Counted from the first letter of the stretch, positions 26,142 through 34,127 are shown. The stretch: DNA of 40,248 bases from Verrucomicrobiota bacterium (GCA_016209255.1 JACQWL010000591.1:1-40248); one strand, 5' to 3'. Made by a program: numbers and translations. Notes: generated from the sequence alone by a model not told the origin.

Positions 26142-26222
26142 CCTCCCTGTCTCCCCGCTCCTTTCCTTTGGCTTGCCCGCCTCAGGCGGGTTGCCGCTAT
26201 GCCGCGGTGCGAAAACTTCGGG

Positions 26223-27197
26223 CTACCGGTGCTTTCTTTCCCACGCGAAAAGATACTGCTGGGCGAGTCCGGCGAGCGGGCCGAAGTGCGCGCGGCCAAA
26301 TTGCGCGAGTTGCGCCGGGCGCCAGCCGTCCAGGCCGTACCGCCGCGCCAGCGTTTTCAGAATCCACACGTCCACGGGAAACGCCTCCATCCGGCCCGCC
26401 CCGAAGAGCAGCACGCAGTCGGCGACCTTTTCCCCTACGCCCGGCAGCTCGCAGAGCCGCGCCTTCGCGGCGGCGTAGGGCAGCGTTTCCGTTTCCTCGA
26501 GCCAGCCGGGCCGGGCGGCGAGGAATCGGGCTGTCTCCGCGATGTAGCGCGCGCGGAAACCGAGCCGGCAGGCGCGCAATTCAGGCTCGGGAATCTCTGC
26601 GAGTTCGGGCCACGTCGGCAGCCGGTGGAGTGAAGCTGAAGGCGGAGAGCTGAGAGCTAAGGGCTGAGGGCGGAGAGCGGAGGGCGGAGGGCTGAGAGTT
26701 GAGGGCGGAGAGCGGAGAGCGGAGAGCGGGTTGAGAGTTGAGAGCGGAAGCAGCGGCGCGCCGTGCCGTTCGGCGAGGAGTGCGACGATTTGCTTGATCT
26801 GGACGATCTGCTTCGTCGCGCTGCAGAGGAAGCTGAGCAACGTCTCGCCGAACGGCTGGCGCAAAATGCGCAGCCCGCGAAACTCCGCCAGGCACCGGGC
26901 CAGGTGCGCATCGCTGCGCCACGGCAGGGCGTCGGTCAGGGCGGCGAAATCGCGGTCAACACCGAGATACGTTGTGAGCGCGCTGGCCGTGGCGATCGCG
27001 TTTGTCGCGGGAGCGCTCCATTCGATGCGTCCGTCGGCGTCGAGCCGGAGGCCTACGACAAGATGCGCCCATACCCCGGACCATGTGCCGTCAGGTTCAC
27101 GGTGCCAACGAAAGGCCTGACCGCCATCGAGCGTTTCAGCGAGCACCTCGCCACTGAGTGCCGGCACACCGGCGAGCGGTTGCCAGGAGTCGCTCAA
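26223..27197 (-). CDS. OGG1-type 8-oxoguanine DNA glycosylase/AP lyase
   Basis: Base-excision repair enzyme expected to remove 8-oxoguanine opposite cytosine and nick the abasic site. From the TTG start at 27197 it has 324 residues. The N-terminal domain has LDGGQAFRWHREPDGTWSGV, matching the OGG1 GQSFRW region. The helix-hairpin-helix is LCELPGVGEKVADCVLLFG, with the likely catalytic Lys at 257 and Asp at 276 in FPVDVWILK. Between CSATKQIVQIKQIVALLAER and LPTWPELAEIPEP the protein carries about 35 residues of Ser/Pro/Leu repeats encoded by a 7-bp array (26644-26745), in the loop where relatives vary. The TTG overlaps the TGA of the antitoxin-like ORF upstream (TTGA), which suggests translational coupling. 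An in-frame ATG at 27266 is the alternative start. Confidence 0.88.
   Translation of the reverse strand: MSDSWQPLAGVPALSGEVLAETLDGGQAFRWHREPDGTWSGVWAHLVVGLRLDADGRIEWSAPATNAIATASALTTYLGVDRDFAALTDALPWRSDAHLARCLAEFRGLRILRQPFGETLLSFLCSATKQIVQIKQIVALLAERHGAPLLPLSTLNPLSALRSPPSTLSPPPSALRPQPLALSSPPSASLHRLPTWPELAEIPEPELRACRLGFRARYIAETARFLAARPGWLEETETLPYAAAKARLCELPGVGEKVADCVLLFGAGRMEAFPVDVWILKTLARRYGLDGWRPAQLAQFGRAHFGPLAGLAQQYLFAWERKHR
26644..26745. repeat. Translated heptanucleotide array, consensus KGAGRGC
   Basis: Twelve in-phase 7-mers (GGAGAGC, TGAGAGC, TAAGGGC, TGAGGGC and variants) run from 26644 to 26727, then a 4-nt interruption and two more units to 26745. Substitutions are mostly transitions. 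It is read in frame on the minus strand inside the glycosylase gene as a Ser/Pro/Leu-rich loop. Confidence 0.9.
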
Positions 27198-27240
27198 GAA
27201 ATTTTCGCGCGGGCTTGCCGACGAGAACCGTGTAGCGCAT
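27136..27240 (-). pseudogene. 5' stub of a RelE-family toxin gene
   Basis: The frame from ATG at 27240 reads MRYTVLVGKPARKFLERL, the usual opening of RelE/ParE toxins, then runs into unrelated sequence and stops at 27136. It overlaps the start of the glycosylase gene in another frame. The rest of the toxin is missing. Its position just behind an antitoxin-like ORF supports the reading, but 18 residues are few. Confidence 0.45.
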
Positions 27241-27415
27241 GGAGTTCGCGTTTGACTTCGACCCATGGCTTGAAGTCGCCCTCCAGCATCGCCGCGCGGT
27301 GCGCGACCAAGTCGGCCAGGTTTTCGGCGCGCTGCGCGAGCCGTCGCTGCAAGGCGCGCAGTTGGCGCGGCGTCATGGCGCCAATCGCATGATCGATTTC
27401 GACAACAGTGGGCAT
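27194..27415 (-). CDS. Antitoxin-like small protein without an intact toxin
   Basis: A 73-residue ORF starting MPTVVEIDHAIGAMTPRQLR, similar in style to the small antitoxins or regulators that open with a V-x-E-I-x-x-A-I-x-x-L helix. The middle is charged and helical (LQRRLAQRAENLADLVAHR), and WVEVKRELHAL precedes the point where a relE-like frame begins at 27240. No DNA-binding motif is obvious. Its TGA stop overlaps the TTG start of the glycosylase. It may be a surviving half of a broken toxin-antitoxin pair, or simply a short leader gene for the glycosylase. Confidence 0.45.
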   Translation of the reverse strand: MPTVVEIDHAIGAMTPRQLRALQRRLAQRAENLADLVAHRAAMLEGDFKPWVEVKRELHALHGSRRQARAKIS

Positions 27416-27468
27416 CGAACGAGTCAACCGCTTCCGAGATGGAATGTCAACGGGTCGGCCGGCTTGGG

Positions 27469-27954
27469 TCACTTGGCCGGCCTCTCCCACAAAAAACTCT
27501 TCTGCTCCGCCAGCAGGCGGCCCCCGGCATCGACCAGAGTGAGTTTCCAAGCCGCCGGGTTGTCCTTTTTCCCTCCGGGCCAGGCGTCGCCAGTGAGTCC
27601 AAGTTGAAACACGCTTTGGCGGGCGGGCAGCGCCGCGGAAAAGGTGAACGTCTTCGGTTCGGGAGCGTCGGGGCGGATGACGCTCAATTCGAATCTTGCC
27701 CCGGCGACCGCCGCCGCGGCCTTCACCCGCACGAGGAAATAGTAGCCGGCGCGGACGTCCGCCTGGGTGCGGAGGAGGATCTGGCCACCGGGGTTTTCGC
27801 TGCGGCCGAAGTAGTCGCCGATCCGCTCAAAATATTCTGCGTCGCGCCAGCCCGGCCACACGCGCACGAGTTCGACCTCCGCCGCGTAGGCGAGGGAAAC
27901 CGCGCAGCACACGAAACCCACGAAAAGTAAAAGCAAGTGGCGGCGGCGGCGCAT
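27469..27954 (-). CDS. Secreted protein of unknown function
   Basis: A 161-residue protein. The start at 27954 (MRRRRHLLLLFVGFVCCAVS) gives a signal peptide ending near LAYA (residue 24); the 79 upstream residues in the ORF track come from a repeat element. The mature part begins VELVRVWPGWRDAEYFERIG, continues DYFGRSENPGGQILLRTQAD and has alternating beta-type segments to the end (WKLTLVDAGGRLLAEQKSFLW). I do not know its function; I have the impression that it belongs to a lineage-restricted family of exported beta-sandwich-like proteins. It stands alone, 53 bp upstream of the antitoxin-like ORF on the same strand, so co-transcription with that ORF and the glycosylase is possible. Confidence 0.7.
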   Translation of the reverse strand: MRRRRHLLLLFVGFVCCAVSLAYAAEVELVRVWPGWRDAEYFERIGDYFGRSENPGGQILLRTQADVRAGYYFLVRVKAAAAVAGARFELSVIRPDAPEPKTFTFSAALPARQSVFQLGLTGDAWPGGKKDNPAAWKLTLVDAGGRLLAEQKSFLWERPAK

Positions 27955-28032
27955 GGCGGGAAAGTGAGTGGACCCGCCGCACGGCGCAAGCGAAGGCTCG
28001 TGCCAAGAGATTTCCAAGCCTTTCAAACCTCT

Positions 28033-28129
28033 GGCCCACGGAACATACGGAATACACGGAAGAAGTTTTCCCGCCTCTCGCGGCGCCGACGGCGACCAGG
28101 GTTCCGTGTATTCCGTGGGTTCCGTGGGC
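28033..28129. repeat. Hairpin of ACGGAA-rich direct and inverted repeats
   Basis: GGCCCACGGAACATACGGAA onward (28033-28061) pairs with 28102-28129 (TTCCGTGTATTCCGTGGG...) with few mismatches. The spacer carries GCGGCGCC..GGCGACCAGGGTT, also found inside the MITE at 11158-11428. It lies between two genes on the same strand. Confidence 0.75.
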
Positions 28130-28197
28130 AATGCGCTCTCTCCGTTCTCCGGCTGCGGGCGCGCCGGGATGTCTACGGCGTTCCGCCGCAACAGGAA

Positions 28198-29832
28198 TCA
28201 TTCCCCGAGCCGCACCGCCTGATACCGCCGCGTGCCGAGCAAGGCGGGCGGCCAGCCCTTCACCGCGGGGTGCAGGAGATACGTTTGCGCGCCGTGGAAG
28301 AGCGGCGCGATCGGCGCGGCGTCGAGCAGCAGGGCCTCCGCTTTCTGGAGGCTCTCGTGCCGTTGGACGTTGTTGGCGGTGCCGTCGGCGGCGGTGAGGA
28401 GGAGATCGAAATCGCGATTGCCCCAGCCGGTCCAGTTGTAGCCGCCGCCGGTGACGAAGAGGCCGAGGAAGTTTGCGGGATCGGGAAAATCGCCAATCCA
28501 TGAGCCGAAGCTGATCATGTAGGCGAGGGACTGCTGGTTTTGCAGCCACGTCTTCTGCTCAGTTTGCGTGATGGTGATACGCAGCCCGAGTTCACGCTGC
28601 CAGGTGGCCTGCAACACCTCGGCCACCTGCGGCTGGATCTCGTCGTTGCGGCACTGCACCTCGAACGCCGGCAGCCCGGCGCCGTTCGCATGGCCCGCCG
28701 CGGTCAGCAGCCCGCGGGCGGCGTCGAAATTTGTCCCGGTCTGCGCCTGCGCCGTGTAGCCGCCGGTGCCGGGCGGCGTGAGCGTGAACGCCGGCGCCCG
28801 GCTGCCCCGCAGCACGGTGCGGGCGATGGCCTCGCGCGGGATCGCGAGCGAGAGGGCCCGGCGCACGCGGGCGTCGTCGAGTGGCCGACGCTGCGTGTTG
28901 AAGCGCAGGAAGACCGTCTGGAGAAACGGATCGAGCCGCAGCTCCGCCATGGCCGCGGCCTCGCCCCGACTCGCGCGCTCCCGCCAGGCGGATACTTTCG
29001 TCAACGGCAGCGTGAACGTGGCGTGAACCTGGCGGGCGCGAAAGTTGCGCTCGTCGACATCCGGATTCTCGGTGGGAAAGAAAACGATCTCCCGCAGCCC
29101 CACGTTGGCCGCGTCCCGGTGGTGCGGATTCCGGGCGACGGCAATGCGCGCGTTGGGGAGCCACTCCTTCAGCAGGAACGGGCCGTTGCCGGCGAGATTG
29201 CCGGGGCGCGTCCATGCCGTGCCGCGTTTCGTGAGCGCGTCGAATTTTGCGAGGACGCGGACGTTGACCGGGTACGTGGCCGGCTGCGCCGTGAGCATCG
29301 CGAAATACGGCGTGGGCCGCGCCAACGTGACCACCAGCGTGCGGGTGTCGGGCGCGGCGACGCCGAGGGCGCCCGGCTCCGTGACCGTGCCCTTGTTGAA
29401 TGCCTCGGCGTTTTGGATCGGATAAAGGTAATAGGCGTTTTCCGCCCCCAGGGCTGGCGAGAGCAGCCGTCGCCAGGACGCGACAAAGTCGTCCGCGGTG
29501 AGCGGCTCACCGTTGGACCATTTCAATCCCGGACGCAGTTGGAATGTCCAGGTGAGGCCGTCGGCGGAAATGTCCCAGCGTTCCGCGGCGGTGGGCGCGG
29601 GCTGCGAGGTCTGCTCGTCGAGGGCCGTCAGGCCCTCGAAGAGGGCCATCATGATGTTCTGATCGGAGTAGGCGGTGAGGATCTGCGGATCGAGATCGGC
29701 GGGTTCGGCGCCGTTGCCGAGGAGGAGGGTCTGCGTGCGGATGCCGGCGTCGGCGGGGGTTTCGCGTTTCGCGCAGCCCATGAAACTGAGGGCGGACGAC
29801 AGAAGACAGAGAACCGGCGGGCGGAAACGCAT
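28198..29832 (-). CDS. OppA-like peptide/solute-binding lipoprotein (SBP_bac_5)
   Basis: A 544-residue periplasmic binding protein, anchored by a lipobox (LSFMGC, Cys20), that would capture oligopeptides or similar solutes for an ABC importer. Family landmarks: LLLGNGAEPADLDPQILTAY at the mature N-terminus, NIMMALFEGLTALDEQT, WTFQLRPGLKWSNGEPLTAD, NGPFLLKEWLPNARI, QTVFLRFNTQRRPLDDARVR and GWGNRDFDLLLTAADG near the end. Length matches OppA. No permease or ATPase genes flank it, so it must pair with a transporter encoded elsewhere. A 0.8-kb non-coding region lies upstream. Confidence 0.93.
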   Translation of the reverse strand: MRFRPPVLCLLSSALSFMGCAKRETPADAGIRTQTLLLGNGAEPADLDPQILTAYSDQNIMMALFEGLTALDEQTSQPAPTAAERWDISADGLTWTFQLRPGLKWSNGEPLTADDFVASWRRLLSPALGAENAYYLYPIQNAEAFNKGTVTEPGALGVAAPDTRTLVVTLARPTPYFAMLTAQPATYPVNVRVLAKFDALTKRGTAWTRPGNLAGNGPFLLKEWLPNARIAVARNPHHRDAANVGLREIVFFPTENPDVDERNFRARQVHATFTLPLTKVSAWRERASRGEAAAMAELRLDPFLQTVFLRFNTQRRPLDDARVRRALSLAIPREAIARTVLRGSRAPAFTLTPPGTGGYTAQAQTGTNFDAARGLLTAAGHANGAGLPAFEVQCRNDEIQPQVAEVLQATWQRELGLRITITQTEQKTWLQNQQSLAYMISFGSWIGDFPDPANFLGLFVTGGGYNWTGWGNRDFDLLLTAADGTANNVQRHESLQKAEALLLDAAPIAPLFHGAQTYLLHPAVKGWPPALLGTRRYQAVRLGE

Positions 29833-30650
29833 GGCTCAGGGATACCGCGGCTGGCGTTCGAGGCAAAAATCTTTTCGATGAAGTCGATACGGAGGGTGTT
29901 TTCGGAGTTGGGCCTGGTGAGGTTGGGTGGAAAACTTGCCCACGAAACACACGAAAAGACGCGAAAGCCAAACGCACTTTCGTGTTTTTGGTGTGTTTCG
30001 TGGGGAAAAAATCGTCGGGGCTTGCGAGGACTCTCCAGGATAGCAGTGCAGTGTCGGGAGTCATTTCGGGCTCCGCGTTCTCCGGGCGCTCCGCGTGAAA
30101 ATCTGCCCCAATCATTGTGACAAACATATCGGTCGCCGCGCGAATAGTCAGGCGGATTGACCCCGACAATGGACCGGACGAGCCTGCGGTGTCGGCTTTA
30201 GCTCGATTGGGGCCACGTGGTCCCAATTGGCAACGGCCGGGGGAGCCTGGCCGGATTGGCCGGGTGTCGGCGAACGCGCCGACGTGAAAACCATGGAGTG
30301 GGAACGCTAATCTGCGCTAATCTCCGGGATCAAGGGCGAGGCCGGGGTGTGCGTGCGCCGCCTCATCGGCGGCGCGTGACACCGTGACGCGTAATTTCTA
30401 AGGATTCTATCAGCGGAGATGGCGCGTCTCAATCTCCTGCCTTTTGTAGGGCTGCCGCTCGGTCGGCAGGCCGCGCGTGGTCATCCTGCTCAAGTGGCCC
30501 GCCCCTTCGGCTGCGCTCAAGGGCAGGCTATCAGCGGCGGCCCTACGCGATTGCAGCGCTGGCTTGCAGGAGACTGGAATGGCCCGCCTGCGAACCGCTT
30601 CTTTTTTTGGTGCGGTTTCCGTCGTCGTGGGTGCTATGATGCCATCCGCC
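29833..30650. other. Long intergenic region with hairpins, no gene seen
   Basis: This 818-bp region separates the divergent OppA-like and sigma-TonB genes. It holds a CACGAAA-type hairpin (29938-30004), a near-palindrome ATTGGGGCCACGTGGTCCCA.. (30206-30227) and a TGTAGGGCTGCCGCTC-type repeat between about 30435 and 30550. Both promoters should be here. No RNA gene was recognised. Confidence 0.6.
29938..30004. repeat. CACGAAA-type hairpin repeat
   Basis: GCCCACGAAACACACGAAAA onward (29938-29967) pairs imperfectly with 29977-30004 (CTTTCGTGTTTTTGGTGTGT..). The same CACGAA word recurs in hairpin-like sets near 27910, 35735-35855 and 36893. It is a dispersed repeat. Confidence 0.7.
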
Positions 30651-32012
30651 ATGAATGACGATTCGGAACTCCTCCACCGCTACGTTGTAGAAGGCGCGGA
30701 GGACGCCTTTGCCGAATTGGTGCGGCGGCACCTGAACCTGGTGTATTCCGCCGCGCTGCGGCAGGTGAACGGCGATGCGCCCCTCGCGGCCGACATCGCG
30801 CAGCTCGTATTCACCGATCTCGCGCGCAAGGCGGCGCTCCTCGCGAATCATCGCGTGCTGGCGGGCTGGCTGTTCACCAACACGCGGTTTGCCGCGGCCA
30901 AGGCGGTGCGCGGCGAACGGCGCCGTCACGCGCGCGAACGGAAGGCCCAAATGCGGCACGAACCCTCCACCGATCCGGCGGCGCCACTCGACTGGAGCTG
31001 CGTGCGGCCGGTGCTCGACGAGATCATCGACGAATTGAGCGACCGCGATCGCGAGGCGATCCTGCTGCGGTTTTTCGAGGGACGCGACTGCGCGGGCGTG
31101 GGCGCGAGACTCAACCTCAACGACGACACCGCGCGGATGCGCGTGGAGCGGGCGCTGGACACGCTGCGCGCGCTACTGGAGCGGCGCGGCGTCACGTCGA
31201 CCACGGCGGCGCTGGCCGCGGCGATGGCGAACCAGGCGGTGCTGGCGGCACCGGCCGGACTGGCGGCCACGGTCACGGGCGCAGCGCTGGCCGGCGCCGG
31301 CGCGGGTGCCGGCGTCGCGACGACGGCGGCGACTTTCGTGGGTGTGACGAAATCACAGATTGGGCTTGCCGCTGCCCTTGCGGTGGTGGGTGCGACCGGC
31401 TTCGTGATCCAGGAAAACACGAATGCGACGTTGCGCGGCGAACTCGCGGCGTTGGGGCGGCAAGAAATGAAGCTGGCCGCGCTCCGCGTGGAGGACGAGC
31501 AGCGGGCGAAAACCGCCGCCGAGATCGCGGAACTGCGGAGCGACGACGCCGAGTTCGCGCGGTTGCGCGATGAAACCGAGGCGTTGAAGGGCCGGCTGGA
31601 AGCCGGCGCGCAAGGGCGGCTGGCGGGCGGCGCGGTTCCGGCGGCGGACCCGAGTCGCGGGCCCACGTACGATATCGGCCAGCTTGATCGCCCGCCGCGG
31701 CCGAGTTCTCAGCCGCGGCCCGCCTATCCGGCCGAATTGCGCAAGGCGGGCCTTTCCGGCGAGGTCCAGGTGGAATTCATTGTCGACGCGCAGGGTGCGG
31801 TCCGGGAGGCGAGGGCCGTGAACTCCACCTGGCGCGAGTTTGAGTCCGCGGCGATCGAGGCGGTGAGCAAGTGGAAATTTCTGCCGGGCCAGAAGGATGG
31901 CCGGCCGGTCGGCGCGCGGTTGCGGATGCCGATCGTGTTCCGCCTGAGCGACGGAGCGGGCACCCCCGCTGCGGATCAGGGGAAGAAACCGGGGCAGCCC
32001 AACTGGTTCTAA
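30651..32012 (+). CDS. ECF sigma factor fused to TM, coiled coil and TonB C-terminal domain
   Basis: A 453-residue fusion. The start at 30651 (MNDDSELLHRYVVEGAEDAF) is where sigma region 2 begins; the 58 upstream ORF-track residues are repeat-derived. Region 2 spans about 5-95 (AFAELVRRHLNLVYSAALRQ, DIAQLVFTDLARKAALLANH) and region 4 about 120-178 (LSDRDREAILLRFFEG, DDTARMRVERALDTLRALL). An Ala/Gly linker leads to a TM helix (236-254, QIGLAAALAVVGATGFVIQE), a heptad coiled coil (256-318) and a Pro-rich strip, then a TonB C-terminal domain (355-432: PAYPAELRKAGLSGEVQVEF, then AAIEAVSKWKFLPGQKDGRP). This puts the sigma head in the cytoplasm and the TonB domain in the periplasm. The family norm for TonB_C is an ExbBD-coupled transducer; here it is tied to a transcription factor. 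The next gene starts one base later. Confidence 0.9.
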   Translation: MNDDSELLHRYVVEGAEDAFAELVRRHLNLVYSAALRQVNGDAPLAADIAQLVFTDLARKAALLANHRVLAGWLFTNTRFAAAKAVRGERRRHARERKAQMRHEPSTDPAAPLDWSCVRPVLDEIIDELSDRDREAILLRFFEGRDCAGVGARLNLNDDTARMRVERALDTLRALLERRGVTSTTAALAAAMANQAVLAAPAGLAATVTGAALAGAGAGAGVATTAATFVGVTKSQIGLAAALAVVGATGFVIQENTNATLRGELAALGRQEMKLAALRVEDEQRAKTAAEIAELRSDDAEFARLRDETEALKGRLEAGAQGRLAGGAVPAADPSRGPTYDIGQLDRPPRPSSQPRPAYPAELRKAGLSGEVQVEFIVDAQGAVREARAVNSTWREFESAAIEAVSKWKFLPGQKDGRPVGARLRMPIVFRLSDGAGTPAADQGKKPGQPNWF

Positions 32013-32013
32013 C

Positions 32014-32805
32014 ATGCGTCGTGGCACGATAGCGGGATGGCTCCTCCTGGGCGGTTTTGCCGCGGTCGGCGGAATCGTGCTGGCTTGGCAGCAGCAGGCG
32101 ACGGCGCAGTTGCGCCACGAACTCGCGCTCGCCCGGGAGGAACACCGTGAGGCGGCACGCCTGCGCGCCGAGCGGGAGCGAGCGACCGCCGCGCAGGGGT
32201 CGGCGGCCGAGTTGTCGGCGCTGCGTGCCGATCGGGCCGCGCTCGGCCGCTTGCGGTCCGAGATCGAAATGTTGAAGACGCGGATGGATGAGATTGAGCA
32301 GGCGCCCGCCGCGGACACGATCACCGTGACTTCCCCGCCAGCCACGTCGGAGCTGATCCCGGCGAGCACCTGGGAAAATGCGGGTCGCGCCACGCCGAAG
32401 GCCACCCTGGAGACCGCGCTTTGGGCGGCGGTGGGGGGCGACATCGATGTGCTGGCGGACACAATCAGCCTGGACGCCGGCGCGCGCGCGAAAGCGGAGG
32501 CGATTCTGGCCGGGTTGCCGGCGGCGGCGCGGACCCACTATGCGTCGCCAGAAAAACTCGTGGCGCTTCTCACCGCGAAGGATGTGCCGGAGGGCGCGAG
32601 CATGCGCGTGGTGGCGCAATCCGGCACGGCGACCGACGAGGCGAGATTGTACGTGGTCTTGCAGGGCGAGAAAGCGACGCGAGGCGCCGACCTCGCCCTG
32701 CGCCGGCACGCCGGCAACTGGAAGCTGGTGGTGCCGGAAAGCGCGGTGGAAAAATACGGCGCGATGTTGAAAGACGAGGCAGCGATCGCCGGCGGCGTCC
32801 GGTAG
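32014..32805 (+). CDS. TM/coiled-coil partner of the sigma-TonB protein
   Basis: A 263-residue membrane protein one nucleotide after the sigma-TonB stop, so surely co-transcribed and probably co-translated. It has one N-terminal TM helix (AGWLLLGGFAAVGGIVLAWQ, residues 7-26), then a coiled coil (30-95) with LRxExxxLRxE periodicity, as in the sigma-TonB protein. The C-terminal domain (about 115-255: TWENAGRATPKATLETALWA, MRVVAQSGTATDEARLYVVL, NWKLVVPESAVEKYG) looks like a small alpha+beta, perhaps NTF2-like, periplasmic module. Matching TM-coiled-coil arms suggest the two proteins pair side by side. Function unknown; an anti-sigma, tether or sensor role is an inference from position alone. Confidence 0.8.
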   Translation: MRRGTIAGWLLLGGFAAVGGIVLAWQQQATAQLRHELALAREEHREAARLRAERERATAAQGSAAELSALRADRAALGRLRSEIEMLKTRMDEIEQAPAADTITVTSPPATSELIPASTWENAGRATPKATLETALWAAVGGDIDVLADTISLDAGARAKAEAILAGLPAAARTHYASPEKLVALLTAKDVPEGASMRVVAQSGTATDEARLYVVLQGEKATRGADLALRRHAGNWKLVVPESAVEKYGAMLKDEAAIAGGVR

Positions 32806-32921
32806 GGGAGGTCCGTCCCCGGTTTGTCGTTCTGAGCGTCAGCGAGAAATCCAGCCGCGCGGCCGCAGGCGCGCAGCGGGCTGGACTCTTCGTTTCGCTG
32901 CCAATGAACTCGCGGCTCCCG

Positions 32922-33001
32922 GTTGTAGGCGCCTGCTTGCAGGCGATGCTCGGCGCGCGCCGAAGGACAGGGTCTCGAATCGCCTGCAAGCAGGCTCCTA
33001 C
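32922..33001. repeat. Hairpin repeat, TGTAGGCGCCTGCTTGCAGGC type
   Basis: GTTGTAGGCGCCTGCTTGCA.. (32922-32945) pairs with ATCGCCTGCAAGCAGGCTCC.. (about 32979-33001). A related short copy is at 35972-35998. It lies downstream of the sigma-TonB operon, facing the convergent gene at 33021. A further CAGCGAGAAATCCAG-type hairpin precedes it (32823-32900). Confidence 0.75.
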
Positions 33002-33020
33002 CTCTTGGCCCCGGAATGTC

Positions 33021-33788
33021 TCACGTCTTGGAGCCGGCCCAGCGGAGTTTGATTTCGGGGTGGGTTTCCCGCAGTATATCGTAAATGCGTTGTTTCTCCT
33101 CTTTGCCAATATACGAATAGCGATCCCCCGCATCGCGGCCGCGCAACACATCGCCGAGCCGCGCGATTATCCTGGCCTTGAGCGGCTCGGGCAGGCGGCG
33201 AAACGAATCGGAATAGATCAGGTAGCTGCAGCGGTTGGCAAAAACGTGGTCGCGCAACCGGAGATCCTTCAACGCGTGGCCGGCCCGGCTGCGGGGTGCG
33301 TCTTGCGCGAAAACCCGGCGGAACGCCTCGCCGCCCGTCGCTCCGTCCGGCAATGGCGCCTCCCCACGGCAGAGCAGGCGGTCGAGCACATCCTCGACCG
33401 CGTGGGCAAAAACGCTCTTGACGCTGTCGTAGGTCGGCTCGTCCGTCACCGTTTCCTTCAGGTCGGTCTGCAGGGCCCTCTGGTACACGAGCATCTTCCG
33501 GCAGTCGAAGGCGGCGCGCGTCAGGCTGGTTTTCGAAAACACCATGATCTGGCTTTCCACGGGAACGTTCAGCTCGCGGAGCAGGGTTCGCAGCATGTGC
33601 CTGGCGGTGCCGCTGAGCTGAAGCTGTCCGGCGGCGATGCGCTGCCCAAGCTCCGCCACGGCGTCGTGCGGCGTGGTGGCGGAGTAATTTACCGGGGGCC
33701 GCTCGTAGTCCGGAACGCCCTGGGCCTGCGCTCCGGTTGCGCCAAAAACAAGGCAGCCAACGAGGCGGAGCAAGTGGCGGTGATTCAT
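33021..33788 (-). CDS. Secreted protein of unknown function (VFSKTS family)
   Basis: A 255-residue exported protein (signal MNHRHLLRLVGCLVFGATGA, cut near residue 22). PPVNYSATTPHDAVAELGQR and VPVESQIMVFSKTSLTRAAF are stretches I recall from conserved secreted proteins of planctomycetes and verrucomicrobia, often associated with haem or cytochrome-like genes; their function is unknown. The end (HVFANRCSYLIYSDSFRRLP, then LKARIIARLGDVLRG) is also typical. Relatives I recall are longer, with more sequence after SKTSL, so an internal deletion is possible, although the frame is intact. It is transcribed toward the sigma-TonB operon; no partner gene is adjacent. Confidence 0.65.
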   Translation of the reverse strand: MNHRHLLRLVGCLVFGATGAQAQGVPDYERPPVNYSATTPHDAVAELGQRIAAGQLQLSGTARHMLRTLLRELNVPVESQIMVFSKTSLTRAAFDCRKMLVYQRALQTDLKETVTDEPTYDSVKSVFAHAVEDVLDRLLCRGEAPLPDGATGGEAFRRVFAQDAPRSRAGHALKDLRLRDHVFANRCSYLIYSDSFRRLPEPLKARIIARLGDVLRGRDAGDRYSYIGKEEKQRIYDILRETHPEIKLRWAGSKT

Positions 33789-33901
33789 GGTTCGAGCGTT
33801 CGTCCTGAGTGGACGAACCTCTGCTTCTCACGTTGTCGTCGAGGGCACAACTGCTTTTCGGGTGATTTCGAGTGCGCGGCGCATCTCACTTTCTGGACAC
33901 T

Positions 33902-33958
33902 GGGGACGCGACGCCCTCGTCGCGTGGGTGGAAACCGCGACGGGGGCGTCGCGGCTCC
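33902..33958. repeat. Hairpin repeat, GACGCGACGCCC(T/C)CGTCGCG type
   Basis: Arms 33902-33924 and 33936-33958 pair with three mismatches around an 11-nt loop (TGGGTGGAAAC). It lies in the divergent gap between the gene at 33021 and the BNR_4 gene at 34128, where both promoters should sit. Confidence 0.75.
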
Positions 33959-34127
33959 AAAAACCTCACGGCTGAAATCGGCGGCATTTCCGACTCGTCC
34001 AGAAACTGGGATGCGCCCCTCCACCGGCCGGCGTTAGATTTTCGTTTGGCTCTTGGGCCAACCGCGATTTGTCTGGATCCGCTGTACACCGAACGGTGCG
34101 TCCCACTGCTCCGATTTCCGAGAAACC

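Noticed and set aside
30477-30650. Upstream extension of the sigma-TonB protein
   Set aside because: The extra residues come from repeat DNA, and the sigma region starts cleanly at 30651.
32421-34037. 538-residue plus-strand ORF
   Set aside because: It crosses two real genes in another frame and has no domain features.
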